Origin: Photobacterium profundum
GTDB taxonomy: Bacteria > Pseudomonadota > Gammaproteobacteria > Enterobacterales > Vibrionaceae
Length of the DNA: 64,000 bases
NCBI RefSeq assembly: GCF_003026285.1
Contig: NZ_PYOD01000008.1
Location: forward strand, 62,001-126,000
Direction of reading: 5' to 3'
The translations under genes were made by a program, and so were the position numbers. The notes under the pieces were generated by a model. The model searched no databases and had not been told where the DNA came from. It saw only the letters and a list, made by a program, of their open reading frames with translations. Within the stretch, counting starts at the first letter, position 1, and the number at the start of each line of letters is the position of its first letter. Shown here piece by piece: positions 48,949-58,348 of this stretch.

Positions 48949-49917
48949 TTACGTCACTAATAAGGCTTGAGTATGCGCTACTGCCTGAGCCCGTTGCAAA
49001 ATTTCAACAATAGGCGCTGCTTTATTTAAACTGCGAATGTCGACAAATAAGTCTTTCGCCTCAGGATATTCATGGCGCAGGTAGGCAAACCATTGTTTAA
49101 CACGGTTTGGGTAGTAGAGCCCTTTATCACCTTTGATTTCAAATTCAGAAAACTTAAGCAATAGCTGAATAACATGGCTCCATGGCATATGTGCTTCATT
49201 GCGTTTTATGACATTACACAGGTTGGGCAAATTGAGTGCACCACGGCAAATCATTAATGCATCTGTTTGAGTAACGTTTAAGCATGCTTGTCCGTCTTGG
49301 TAATTCCAGACTTCACCATTGGCAATAATGGGTATAGAACTTTTTTCTTTTACTTGACGGATATAGTCCCACTTTATTGTTTCGGCTTTATAACCATCGA
49401 CTTTTGTACGGGCATGAATAGCAATTTCATCACCACCAGCCTGTGCTACGGCATCGACAATTTCAAAGCAGTGCGTTGGGTCATCCCACCCTAAACGGAC
49501 TTTTGCTGTTACAGGTTTCGTTGGGCAAACAGCACTACGCACTTCTTTGACTATTTGGTAAATCTTCTCGGGTTCTTTAAGCAGTACTGCACCACCGCGA
49601 TTCTTATTTACCGACTTCGCTGGGCAACCAAAATTAATATCGATACCCGCTGAGCCAAGATTACTTGCGCGGTATGCATTTTCAGCCATCCATACAGGCT
49701 CTTGACCTAACAGTTGAACACGCACAGGTGTACCTGATGTTGTTTTTCCACCATGGTGAAGCTCTGGACACAGGCGATAAAAAACGCTACTTGGTAATAA
49801 GCTATCAATAATCCGAACGAACTCTGTGACGCAAAGATCGTAATCATTGATGTTTGTTAGCATCTCTCGCATTAAAGGGTCTAAGACACCTTCCATTGGA
49901 CCTAAAATTACTCGCAT
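48949..49917 (-). CDS. dusC: tRNA-dihydrouridine(16) synthase
   Basis: 322 residues. The FMN TIM barrel begins MRVILGPMEGVLDPLMREML; the catalytic Cys is in NFGCPAKSVNKNRGGAVLL, and IPIIANGEVW and LMICRGALNLPNL line the flavin site. The N-terminus and the CVTEFVRI segment assign it to subfamily DusC (U16) rather than DusA or DusB. No operon partner is obvious. Confidence 0.94.
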   Translation of the reverse strand: MRVILGPMEGVLDPLMREMLTNINDYDLCVTEFVRIIDSLLPSSVFYRLCPELHHGGKTTSGTPVRVQLLGQEPVWMAENAYRASNLGSAGIDINFGCPAKSVNKNRGGAVLLKEPEKIYQIVKEVRSAVCPTKPVTAKVRLGWDDPTHCFEIVDAVAQAGGDEIAIHARTKVDGYKAETIKWDYIRQVKEKSSIPIIANGEVWNYQDGQACLNVTQTDALMICRGALNLPNLCNVIKRNEAHMPWSHVIQLLLKFSEFEIKGDKGLYYPNRVKQWFAYLRHEYPEAKDLFVDIRSLNKAAPIVEILQRAQAVAHTQALLVT

Positions 49918-50007
49918 ATCACCCGTGGCTTTATCTGTGTGGCTACAATAAGTGTAAGGTGCGAGATTTTAGTGCCCAAAGGCGTGCTTGTCATCTAATC
50001 TTATGCG

Positions 50008-50721
50008 TTAAGCCGATTTATTCTTATTGTTCTTGTGTGATGATTTTTTTCTTATTAATGCTTTTCCCGATATTACCTGTGTTTTTTTGCTATCGGTATA
50101 CTCAGGTTCCAAACTTAGGGTAAGCATGTTGCGGGCAACATCTTCAGCAGGAATGGGCTCTAAATTACCAAGAGGCCCCATCATAAGTGGGTGGATTATT
50201 TCAAATAAGCGTTGAACAATAATTTCATCTTTACGGGGGGTAGAACGTTCGCCCGTTAATGGCCCGGGTCTAACGAATATGCAGCGAGCAAAGCCTATCT
50301 TGCTGAGTGCTTGCTCCATTTTACCCTTACAGCGTAAATAGTGGGACGGTGACCACGGGTGAGCACCGAAACTGGATACAACAGTAATATTTTTTACGCC
50401 CAATAAATGCATAGTATTAGCCACATCTTTGACTAATTGATAATCAATAGCTTCTAAATCTTTACTGCTGCCAGCTTGCTTCTTCGTCGTACCTAGGCAG
50501 ATGTAACCGTATGTTGGTGTATGATCTGTCTCATTCCATGCTGTTACCCGTAGTTCTGGGTGAACAATTTGCGTAAGGTTTTTACTGTGAAAAGGCAGTT
50601 CACGGCGTGACAAAGAATAAACGATATTAAAATGCTCGCAGGCCAGTAATTGATGAAGAAGTTCATCTCCTACTAGTCCACTAGCACCTGCAATAATCGC
50701 ACTCGCTTTTTCTTGACGCAT
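50008..50721 (-). CDS. NAD(P)-binding SDR-like oxidoreductase
   Basis: 237 residues from ATG 50721 with AGGAAG seven bases upstream; an extension to 50781 is rejected. Rossmann loop GASGLVGDELL (about 10-20), CLGTTKKQAGS, VVSSFGAHPWSPSHYLRCKGKME with a Y-x-x-x-K type pair, and FVRPGPLTGER. It resembles the atypical SDR/TIP30 (HTATIP2)-like group of nucleoside-sugar epimerase relatives. The C-terminus is Lys/Asn-rich. Substrate unknown. Confidence 0.8.
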   Translation of the reverse strand: MRQEKASAIIAGASGLVGDELLHQLLACEHFNIVYSLSRRELPFHSKNLTQIVHPELRVTAWNETDHTPTYGYICLGTTKKQAGSSKDLEAIDYQLVKDVANTMHLLGVKNITVVSSFGAHPWSPSHYLRCKGKMEQALSKIGFARCIFVRPGPLTGERSTPRKDEIIVQRLFEIIHPLMMGPLGNLEPIPAEDVARNMLTLSLEPEYTDSKKTQVISGKALIRKKSSHKNNKNKSA

Positions 50722-50780
50722 TATTTTGCTTCCTAACAACCAAAAAGAAAAATGTATGAAGTTATTTGGATATATATCCA

Positions 50781-50809
50781 CGTTACCTCAAGAAGCTCGT
50801 TTCAGCGAG
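50781..50809 (-). repeat. Dispersed intergenic repeat, copy B
   Basis: The minus strand reads CTCGCTGAAACGAGC then TTCTTGAGGTAACG, matching copy A (30490) at 27 of 29 positions. It is located 60-88 bases upstream of the SDR-like gene and can form a small CTCG/CGAG stem. Confidence 0.75.
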
Positions 50810-51014
50810 AATAAAACCAGTTTTGCCTTTATCTTCATCAAATATCAACACTATTTATGTAGAATTGCAGAGTTGGTTGAAGATAAAGTTTAGTTACACG
50901 CTTTGGTTTAACTATTTGTTAACGTTAGTGATGGAGTTATTAACGTAGAGTTTGCTGTCCTGTACCTCGCATCCTCAGGTTGTTGAGGTATAATCGGGCT
51001 ATATTGAGAACCGT

Positions 51015-51683
51015 ATGATAGAACCGGAAAATAAAATGACAGACTTAATGACACTACCCGCTGATTGGGATGGCATGCCTGCCGCATTCATTGAAGGCGC
51101 ACTTTTGGCTGCGAATGCAAACCCAAAGCCACTGGTTCCTGAAGCATGGTTACCAGTACTTATTAATGGTGGTGTGGTTGAAGAAGATCAAAAAGATGTG
51201 ACCGATGAACAGAAAAAAGCAATTCTTAGTCACTTTCAAATGCAGTATCAGTACATCAAAGCAGGTGAATACGAATTACCAAAAAGTGTAGCGTGGAATG
51301 CAGAAGATGGCGTGAGCGAATCTTTAGGGCATTTCGCTGAAGGCTTTCTAAGTGTATGGCCTCAAATCGAACCAAATTGGGCCGATCAAGCTATTTCAGA
51401 TGGCACCATGCGTATGTTATCTGCGCTTATTACAACGATGATGTTACTGCTTGATGAAGAAGACACATTAGCGCAAATGAAAGAGGCTGGAATGACAAGT
51501 CTACCAACGCCGAGCGATCTTTATCCTCAGGTATCACTGATGATTGGTGAAGTGGTAATGGCTGCTGATGAAATGCAGCAAGGTGCGGGTGCGCAGGCGG
51601 TAAACCCCTATAAAGAAACAGGCCGTAATGATGCTTGTTTGTGTAATAGCGGTAAAAAATTCAAGCAATGTTGTGGTAAGTAA
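51015..51683 (+). CDS. YecA-family (UPF0149) protein with SEC-C motif
   Basis: 222 residues. The N-terminal UPF0149 domain includes MPAAFIEGALLAANANPKPL and SVAWNAEDGVSESLGHFAEGFL; the C-terminal SEC-C zinc motif is GRNDACLCNSGKKFKQCC (last 20 residues). SEC-C tails, as in SecA, bind zinc and ribosomes or SecB, so a ribosome-linked role is plausible but unproven. The start may instead be ATG 51036 (MTDLMTL), behind GGA. Monocistronic. Confidence 0.88.
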   Translation: MIEPENKMTDLMTLPADWDGMPAAFIEGALLAANANPKPLVPEAWLPVLINGGVVEEDQKDVTDEQKKAILSHFQMQYQYIKAGEYELPKSVAWNAEDGVSESLGHFAEGFLSVWPQIEPNWADQAISDGTMRMLSALITTMMLLLDEEDTLAQMKEAGMTSLPTPSDLYPQVSLMIGEVVMAADEMQQGAGAQAVNPYKETGRNDACLCNSGKKFKQCCGK

Positions 51684-51736
51684 TACTCTACAGGCTCTCC
51701 TATTTTTGAGGCCTTAGACGCTTAACACAGCACATT

Positions 51737-51768
51737 AAAAAAGGAGAACGTGATGTTCTCCTTTTTTG
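51737..51768. terminator. Bidirectional terminator between the YecA-like gene and dsbB
   Basis: AAAAAAGGAGAAC pairs perfectly with GTTCTCCTTTTTT around a 5-base loop. It serves the two convergent genes equally. Confidence 0.93.
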
Positions 51769-51803
51769 TTTAAACCGTATTTAATGGTGCTTTAACTGGT
51801 TAT

Positions 51804-52334
51804 TTACATATCCCGAATGGTATTCGTCTTCTTACTAAAAAACTGAGCAATAACGATCAATGCTAATGCGACTAAATTACCTGCAAAGATAATAACGAGC
51901 CATTGCGGCATTGATTGCCCAAGGAAAGTCCAAACGACTTTTGCACAATCACCGTAAGCTTCGAACATCCATGGAACCCATTTATTCAACGGTGCCCAGC
52001 TAGGGAATTGTACAAAGAGATCACAGGTCGCAAAAGGTGATGGGTTAAACTGATAACCAACATGCTCAATCGATAACTGTAAGCCTCGTATAGCACTGTA
52101 ACCCCATGCGATAAGCCCAGCCCAACGAATGATGGCATATTGTGGAGCAATAGCGCCTAAGAGTGCTGCAAACGCAATACCCATCATGGCAACGCGTTCA
52201 TAAATACACATTACGCAAGGCTCGAGCTTCATGCCGTGCTGGAAAAAAAGAGCACTGCCCTCGAAAAAGACAATACACAGAAGTAATAGTAACCAGGATA
52301 TACGGCTTTTTGAGAATGTATTTAGAAATTGCAT
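51804..52334 (-). CDS. dsbB: Disulfide bond formation protein B
   Basis: 176 residues, four membrane segments. The two redox Cys pairs are C40-C43 (PCVMC) and C104...C130, nearly the same numbering as E. coli (41, 44, 104, 130). DsbB reoxidises periplasmic DsbA and passes electrons to ubiquinone, or to menaquinone made by the men operon here when oxygen is scarce. It follows nhaB with a hairpin between, as in E. coli. Confidence 0.96.
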   Translation of the reverse strand: MQFLNTFSKSRISWLLLLLCIVFFEGSALFFQHGMKLEPCVMCIYERVAMMGIAFAALLGAIAPQYAIIRWAGLIAWGYSAIRGLQLSIEHVGYQFNPSPFATCDLFVQFPSWAPLNKWVPWMFEAYGDCAKVVWTFLGQSMPQWLVIIFAGNLVALALIVIAQFFSKKTNTIRDM

Positions 52335-52371
52335 GTGATGATCTCTAAGCTGATTGAAGTCAAAAGTATAA

Positions 52372-52400
52372 AATAAAGCCCTGACTAATCAGGGCTTTTA
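52372..52400 (-). terminator. Hairpin between nhaB and dsbB
   Basis: On the minus strand AAAGCCCTGA pairs with TCAGGGCTTT around a four-base loop, then TATTT. It ends most nhaB transcripts or attenuates reading into dsbB. Confidence 0.8.
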
Positions 52401-52437
52401 CATTTCTATCGGACACTTATAATTGACAAAAATTCAA

Positions 52438-54027
52438 TTAATGTCCAGCAGGTGCAATTGTAGACATGACTTCACCCGTATTATGAACCAGCCAGCCCAT
52501 GTCGTAGAACCACTCTGTCATTGGCAGAAGCATAAACTCGATACCTGCTAAGCCAACCAGTGCAAGTACAATAGTATAAGGCAATGCCATATATACCATA
52601 CGACCATACGAAAGGCGGATTAAAGGAGCAAGAGCCGAGGTTAATACGAACAAGAATGCGGCCTGACCATTTGGTGTTGCCACTGACGGTAGGTTTGTTC
52701 CCGTGTTAATAGCTACAGCTAACATGTCAAATTGATCACGAGTAATCGCGCCATTGACTAAGGCTGCTTTGACTTCATTAATGTAAACCGTACCAACAAA
52801 GACATTATCCGACACCATAGAAAGTAAACCATTGGCGATATAGAACATCGTCATCTGTGCATTACCGTTAAGCGTCAGCACCCAAGAAATAATGGGTGTA
52901 AATAACTGTTGATCAATGATTACAGCAACAATTGAGAAGAAAACGGCTAATAATGCGGTAAACGGTAATGCTTCTTCAAATGCCTTACCTAAAGCATGCT
53001 CTTCAGTAACACCTGTAAACGATGTAGCAAAGATTATAACAGTCAAACCAATCAAGCCTACTGCTGCTAAGTGCATGGCTAGGCCGACAATTAACCATAC
53101 AGCGATCACTGCTTGCGCTGTTAATTTAGCGTAATCGATATTTGTACGGCTTTTGCGTTCTTCGTTATCATAATCGACCAAAATTCTACGTACGTTTTCA
53201 GGCAAAAGTGTTCCGTAACCGCAAATTTGGAATTTTTCAACTAAAGCGCAGGTCAATAACCCACACATGAAAACAGGAACAGTCACTGGTGACATGCGAA
53301 GAATAAACTCACCAAATAACCAACCTGCTTGATCGGCAATAATCAGATTTTGAGGCTCACCAACCATTGTCATTACGCCACCTAATGCCGTGCCGATACC
53401 GGCGTGCATAAGTAGACTACGTAAGAATGAGCGGTAATTTTCTAGATCATCTCGGCTCACTTCACGCACGTGAGTATCTGTGGTGTGATCATGAGAAGTA
53501 TTAGGATCTTGCCCCGATGCTACTTTGTGATAAATGCTATAGAAGCCGACAGTAACGCTGATAACAACAGCGATAACCGTTAGAGCATCAAGGAAAGCGG
53601 AAAGAAATGCAGCCATTAAACAAAATGATAATGACAGTAAAATCTTAGAGCGAATGCCAATCAGTATTTTAGTAAAGATATAAAGCAATAGCTGCTTCAT
53701 AAAGTAAATACCAGCAACCATGAAGATCAGTAGTAGTAACACTTCAATATTCGCAACCAACTCATGCTTAACTTGAGCAGGACTAGTCATACCAATCGCA
53801 ACAGCTTCAATTGCTAATAACCCGCCAGGTTGGAGAGGGTAACATTTTAGTGCCATTGCTAATGTGAATATAAATTCGACAACTAACAGCCAGCCAGCAA
53901 CAAAAGGGTCAACTAAAAAGAAAACAAAGGGATTGATGATAAGAAAGGAAATTATTGCAATTTTATACCAATCAGGCGCTTTACCTAAAAAGTTCTTAAT
54001 AAACGCGTTCCCTAGCGAAATAGCCAT
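52438..54027 (-). CDS. nhaB: Na+/H+ antiporter NhaB
   Basis: 529 residues, about 12 membrane segments. The N-terminus [21 protein letters not shown] and the stretch [17 protein letters not shown] are typical of NhaB. It exports Na+ in exchange for protons, which fits a marine cell that uses sodium energetics. A histidine-rich cytoplasmic loop lies near residues 172-184 ([13 protein letters not shown]). Divergent from fadR across 440 bases. Confidence 0.95.
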   Translation of the reverse strand: MAISLGNAFIKNFLGKAPDWYKIAIISFLIINPFVFFLVDPFVAGWLLVVEFIFTLAMALKCYPLQPGGLLAIEAVAIGMTSPAQVKHELVANIEVLLLLIFMVAGIYFMKQLLLYIFTKILIGIRSKILLSLSFCLMAAFLSAFLDALTVIAVVISVTVGFYSIYHKVASGQDPNTSHDHTTDTHVREVSRDDLENYRSFLRSLLMHAGIGTALGGVMTMVGEPQNLIIADQAGWLFGEFILRMSPVTVPVFMCGLLTCALVEKFQICGYGTLLPENVRRILVDYDNEERKSRTNIDYAKLTAQAVIAVWLIVGLAMHLAAVGLIGLTVIIFATSFTGVTEEHALGKAFEEALPFTALLAVFFSIVAVIIDQQLFTPIISWVLTLNGNAQMTMFYIANGLLSMVSDNVFVGTVYINEVKAALVNGAITRDQFDMLAVAINTGTNLPSVATPNGQAAFLFVLTSALAPLIRLSYGRMVYMALPYTIVLALVGLAGIEFMLLPMTEWFYDMGWLVHNTGEVMSTIAPAGH

Positions 54028-54467
54028 CTTTGGGGTCTCTTATAAATGTACATGTTAATAAATGAGCTGGGCGCGGCCTTTGTATCAATTAAGACCTCTA
54101 AGCTAAACATCATATCTGGTTGGATAAATTAGATGGTGTTTAACTTAAAGTAGGCAGCAGCGTCCATTCAGCTCCCAGTATTAATTCGATGCTAACTGTA
54201 CAGTTAGATCTGAATCAGTCAAGTTATGTAAGCTGATGTTACATAAATTACTCAGCTTTCATCTCAAAATGAGAATATTAATGTGCTAGAAAGCATGCTA
54301 TGCAATTTACAGTTAAAGTTGTAAGTAAATGTTGCGCAGAATCAACTTTACTTAACATCTAGACCTGAATATGTCTCTGTTCTACTTTCGTAATTTCGCC
54401 TATTCTTGAACTGGTGGTATGATGAGTGAATAAAATATAAACAAGAAGCAAATTGGATAGTATTTAA
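54028..54467. other. nhaB/fadR divergent intergenic region
   Basis: 440 bases with one striking palindrome at 54192-54207, listed separately. I find no match to the FadR operator and no obvious sigma-70 pair. Confidence 0.5.
54192..54207. promoter_or_regulatory. Perfect 16-bp palindrome between nhaB and fadR
   Basis: CTAACTGTACAGTTAG reads the same on both strands without a spacer. It lies 165 bases upstream of nhaB and 260 upstream of fadR. It is not a LexA box (which needs CTGT-N8-ACAG). Possible operator for an unknown dimeric regulator. Confidence 0.45.
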
Positions 54468-55319
54468 ATGGTTATAAAGGCTGACAGTCCAGCAACGTTT
54501 GCTGAGAAATATATCATTGAGAGTATCTGGAATGGTCACTTTCCTCAGGGTTCTATTCTTCCAGCTGAACGTGAATTATCAGAACTGATTGGCGTAACTC
54601 GCACAACATTACGTGAAGTATTACAGCGGTTAGCTCGTGATGGATGGTTGACTATCCAACATGGTAAGCCAACACGCGTGAATAATTATATGGAGACTTC
54701 AGGTCTTAGCATTTTAGACACTTTGATTACGTTAGACGGTCAAGATGTTCAGAGTGTACTTGAAGATCTATTAGCTGCTCGTACTGATATCAGCAGCGTG
54801 TTCATGCGCTATGCTGTGAAGGGTAACGGTAAAGAATCTAGCGAATTGATTGAGCATGTTATTCAATCATGTGAAGAGCTGTTGAATGCAAATAGCTTTG
54901 CTGAGTTCGTAGAAAACAGCGATGACAAACTGCCACTTATGCAGCAAGTTAAGAAAATTGTTGATAAATATGGCAAAACGGATCCTGAATTGTGTGAAGC
55001 AATTTGTCGTGCTCGTGCATTTAACTATTATGATTATCGTTTGTTCCAAGGTTTAGCGGGCAAATCAGGTAACAAGTTGTATGTATTGACGATTAATGGG
55101 CTGCGTAAAATTTACACCCGTGTGGGTGGTTATTATTTCATGAGTTCAGAAGCATGCCAGTTAGCACTAGATTTCTATCGTGAAATGCAGTCTTACTGTG
55201 ATAATAATCAACCGGAACATGTTGCCGATCGTTTAAAGAAATATGGTCGTGAAAGTGGTGCGATTTGGTACAGTAACCGTATCGAAATTGCACGTTACTT
55301 ATACGAAGAAGAACAGTAA
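54468..55319 (+). CDS. fadR: Fatty-acid metabolism regulator FadR (vibrio type)
   Basis: 283 residues, about 44 more than E. coli FadR (239). The GntR winged helix (about 10-75) has [30 protein letters not shown]. The extra length falls in the acyl-CoA-binding domain near residues 138-180 (around [14 protein letters not shown] to [14 protein letters not shown]), matching the roughly 40-residue insertion known from Vibrio FadR, where it provides a second ligand site. FadR represses beta-oxidation and activates fabA/fabB. Next to nhaB and ycgB as in E. coli. Confidence 0.96.
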   Translation: MVIKADSPATFAEKYIIESIWNGHFPQGSILPAERELSELIGVTRTTLREVLQRLARDGWLTIQHGKPTRVNNYMETSGLSILDTLITLDGQDVQSVLEDLLAARTDISSVFMRYAVKGNGKESSELIEHVIQSCEELLNANSFAEFVENSDDKLPLMQQVKKIVDKYGKTDPELCEAICRARAFNYYDYRLFQGLAGKSGNKLYVLTINGLRKIYTRVGGYYFMSSEACQLALDFYREMQSYCDNNQPEHVADRLKKYGRESGAIWYSNRIEIARYLYEEEQ

Positions 55320-55342
55320 CTGTTCTTTAATGTATGATATAT

Positions 55343-55377
55343 AAAAAGCCGAAGGTAATATTACCTTCGGCTTTTTA
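55343..55377. terminator. Bidirectional terminator between fadR and ycgB
   Basis: AAAAAGCCGAAGGTAA pairs perfectly over 16 bp with TTACCTTCGGCTTTTT. The stem is long and the loop very short. Confidence 0.93.
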
Positions 55378-55428
55378 TATTGTTTTTCTTATGTAGCTGT
55401 TCACACATTTTGTAACATAAAATAGGCT

Positions 55429-56958
55429 TTATATTTCAGTGTTATACTGATTTTGAATAGGGCAAGTTGCCAGGATTTGTGTCCTTCCATCAGGCATCTC
55501 TTCTTCAAGCGTTACGTCAAACCCCCAAATACGGTGTAAATGCTTAATTACCTCATTATAGCTATCTGCGAGTGGTACACGATTATGTGGTACATAACGA
55601 AGAGTTAATGAACGATCACCCCTAAGTGCCACATTCCAAACTTGAATGTTGGGCTCATTATTACTGAGGTTGTACTGAGAGGATAACTTTTCACGAATAG
55701 CACGATAGCCTTCTTCATTATGAATCGCATCGACTTCCACATAGTTGTGCCTGTCATCATCATTGACGGCAAAGAGTTTAAAATCACGCATTAACTTCGG
55801 CGAAAGATATTGGCTAATAAAGCTTTCATCTTTAAAGTTTCTCATCGCAAAATGTACGGTTTCCAACCAATCCTTACCGGCAATATCAGGGAACCACTGT
55901 TTATCTTCTTCCGTTGGATTTTCACACATACGTCGAATATCTTGGAACATAGCAAAACCAAGGGCATAAGGATTAATACCACTGTAGTAAGGACTATTAT
56001 ATTCAGGCTGTGCCACGACATTGGTGTGACTGTGAAGGAACTCCATAATGAAACGATCAGTGACTAAACCATCGTCGTAGAGGTGGTTCATGATAGTATA
56101 GTGCCAAAAAGTCGCCCAACCTTCGTTCATTACTTGAGTTTGTTTTTGCGGGTAGAAATACTGGCTAACTTTACGTACAATTCGAACGATTTCTCTTTGC
56201 CAAGGCTCTAGCAAGGGGGCGTGTTTTTCGAAGAAATAAAGAATGTTTTCTTGAGGTTCAGAAGGGAAACGAACCTCTTCTGAATGGCTTTCTTTTTCTT
56301 CATTAACCGGAATTGTGCGCCATAGTGAATTCACTTGAGTTTGCAAATAATCTTCACGTGCTTTTTGGCGGGCAGTTTCTTCCACTAACGATATTTTTTG
56401 TGGTCGCTTATAGCGATCTACACCGTAGTTCATTAATGCATGGCAAGAATCAAGTAGCCTTTCGACATCATCGACACCATACCTTTCTTCACATTCTGTA
56501 ATGTATTTACGGGCAAATAAAAGATAATCAATGATCGAACTTGCATCTGTCCATGTTTGAAATAAATAGTTACCTTTGAAGAAAGAGTTATGACCATAAC
56601 ATGCGTGCGCCATTACTAATGCCTGCATAGTGATGGTGTTTTCTTCCATTAGGTAAGAAATACAAGGGTCTGAGTTAATAACTATTTCATAAGCCAGACC
56701 CATTTGACCATGCTTGTACCCACGTTCTGTTTCAATAAAACGTTTACCGAATGACCAATGATGGTAATTAATTGGCATGCCAATACTAGAGTAAGCATCC
56801 ATCATTTGTTCAGCAGTGATGATCTCTATCTGATTAGGATAGGCATCTAACTGATAATGATCAGCAATACGTTTGATCTCTACGTGATACTGATCAAGTA
56901 GGTCAAAAGTCCAATCTGGACCATCACTGAGTGTTTTTGTCTTTGTGGTTGTAACCAT
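55429..56958 (-). CDS. ycgB: SpoVR-family protein YcgB
   Basis: 509 residues from ATG 56958 (MVTTTKTKTL) with GGGGAG seven bases upstream; a frame extension to 56991 is rejected. E. coli YcgB is 510 residues. Conserved SpoVR segments include IGMPINYHHWSFGKRF, HACYGHNSFFKGNYLF, NEGWATFWHYTIM and GINPYALGFAMF. Members are RpoS-linked stress proteins; B. subtilis SpoVR acts in spore cortex formation. Third gene of yeaG-yeaH-ycgB. In E. coli ycgB stands apart, next to fadR; here both links coexist. Confidence 0.94.
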   Translation of the reverse strand: MVTTTKTKTLSDGPDWTFDLLDQYHVEIKRIADHYQLDAYPNQIEIITAEQMMDAYSSIGMPINYHHWSFGKRFIETERGYKHGQMGLAYEIVINSDPCISYLMEENTITMQALVMAHACYGHNSFFKGNYLFQTWTDASSIIDYLLFARKYITECEERYGVDDVERLLDSCHALMNYGVDRYKRPQKISLVEETARQKAREDYLQTQVNSLWRTIPVNEEKESHSEEVRFPSEPQENILYFFEKHAPLLEPWQREIVRIVRKVSQYFYPQKQTQVMNEGWATFWHYTIMNHLYDDGLVTDRFIMEFLHSHTNVVAQPEYNSPYYSGINPYALGFAMFQDIRRMCENPTEEDKQWFPDIAGKDWLETVHFAMRNFKDESFISQYLSPKLMRDFKLFAVNDDDRHNYVEVDAIHNEEGYRAIREKLSSQYNLSNNEPNIQVWNVALRGDRSLTLRYVPHNRVPLADSYNEVIKHLHRIWGFDVTLEEEMPDGRTQILATCPIQNQYNTEI

Positions 56959-57027
56959 ATCACACTCCCCAAAAGCGCTTATTGACATCAAAAACTAATC
57001 ATCAACACGTGTTAACTCTGTTAGCCA

Positions 57028-58299
57028 CTAGCTGACCTGTTTTTTAAATAGCTCCCTGAATACAGGGAAAATGTCATCCACAGTCCTTATGTTTTGCATC
57101 GCAAAGTTAGCGTGAGTTCCTTGCAGTGCTTCGTATTCTCTCCAGAGTGTTTGATGTGCTCGTCGAGTAATCTCGATATAAGAGTAATAACGGGTTACTG
57201 GTAGAATCTCTTTATTAAGTAATTCACGACAGCCTGGCGAGTCATCAGCCCAGTTATCACCATCAGATGATTGAGCTGCATAGATGTTCCATTCAGCCGG
57301 GGAGTAACGCTTTTTAATGATGTCATTCATCATACGTAAGGCGCTGGATACAATTGTTCCCCCAGTTTCTTGTGAGTAGAAAAACTCGTGTTCATCGACT
57401 TCTTTAGCTTGTGTATGGTGGCGAATAAAGACCACATCTACATTTTTGTAGGTCCGATTTAAAAACAAATACAACAAAATGTAGAAGCGTTTCGCGATGT
57501 CTTTTGTAGCTTGATCCATCGAACCAGAGACATCCATTAAGCAGAACATAACTGCTTGGCTACTTGGCTGAGGACGACGCTCATAGTTTTTGTAGCGTAA
57601 GTCAAAGGTATCAATAAACGGCACGCTGCTTATTTTCTTTTGCAGTGCCTCTATTTCTTCTAGAATTTTCTTTTCTTCAAATGGTTGTGCAGGCTCTGTG
57701 GTCTGTAACAAGTCTAGGGCTTGTTCAAATTCACGTAGTTGTCTGCGTTTACCTGCCGTCATTGCTGTTCGACGTGCCAACGAATTTTGTAATGATCGTA
57801 CTATGGCAATATTCGACGGTACACCGGCAGATTTATAACCAGAACGGAACGTCTTCCATTCAACAATTTTATTGAGTTGGTTCTTTTGAAGGTTTGGTAA
57901 TTCCAAATCTTCAAACAGTAAATCAAGGTATTCATCTTTCGATATTTGAAAGACGAATTCATCCTCTCCTTCACCATCTTGGCTAGCTTGACCTTCACCT
58001 GCGCCACCTTGCCCACCCCCACTAGGGGGGCGTTCAATACGATCGCCGGGGCTAAATTGGTCGTTGCCTGGATGAACAACATTACGTTGTCCACCACGGC
58101 CTTGATGAAAGCTTGGCTCTCTGATATCGCGAGAAGGGATAGTAATATCTTCCCCGCTCTCAACATCGGTGATAGAGCGCTTATTGACCGCATCCGCAAT
58201 TGATTCTTTAATTTGCGATTTATGGCGGCGTAAAAAGCGCTGACGATTCACCGTGCTTTTATTTTTACCATTGAGCCTGCGGTCTATAAAATGCGCCAT
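57028..58299 (-). CDS. yeaH: YeaH/UPF0229 protein, vWA-like
   Basis: 423 residues (E. coli 427). N-terminus [19 protein letters not shown], a low-complexity Gly/Glu region (about 90-112), and a von Willebrand A-like segment with the MIDAS-type motif DVSGSMD (about residue 255). It works with YeaG in nutrient-stress responses, the mechanism being unclear. Located 70 bases before ycgB and 50 after yeaG, so probably one transcript. Confidence 0.93.
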   Translation of the reverse strand: MAHFIDRRLNGKNKSTVNRQRFLRRHKSQIKESIADAVNKRSITDVESGEDITIPSRDIREPSFHQGRGGQRNVVHPGNDQFSPGDRIERPPSGGGQGGAGEGQASQDGEGEDEFVFQISKDEYLDLLFEDLELPNLQKNQLNKIVEWKTFRSGYKSAGVPSNIAIVRSLQNSLARRTAMTAGKRRQLREFEQALDLLQTTEPAQPFEEKKILEEIEALQKKISSVPFIDTFDLRYKNYERRPQPSSQAVMFCLMDVSGSMDQATKDIAKRFYILLYLFLNRTYKNVDVVFIRHHTQAKEVDEHEFFYSQETGGTIVSSALRMMNDIIKKRYSPAEWNIYAAQSSDGDNWADDSPGCRELLNKEILPVTRYYSYIEITRRAHQTLWREYEALQGTHANFAMQNIRTVDDIFPVFRELFKKQVS

Positions 58300-58348
58300 A
58301 AGCTCTCCCCCCTGTTTATTTATCCTACCGCGTATTCATCTTCTGTAT

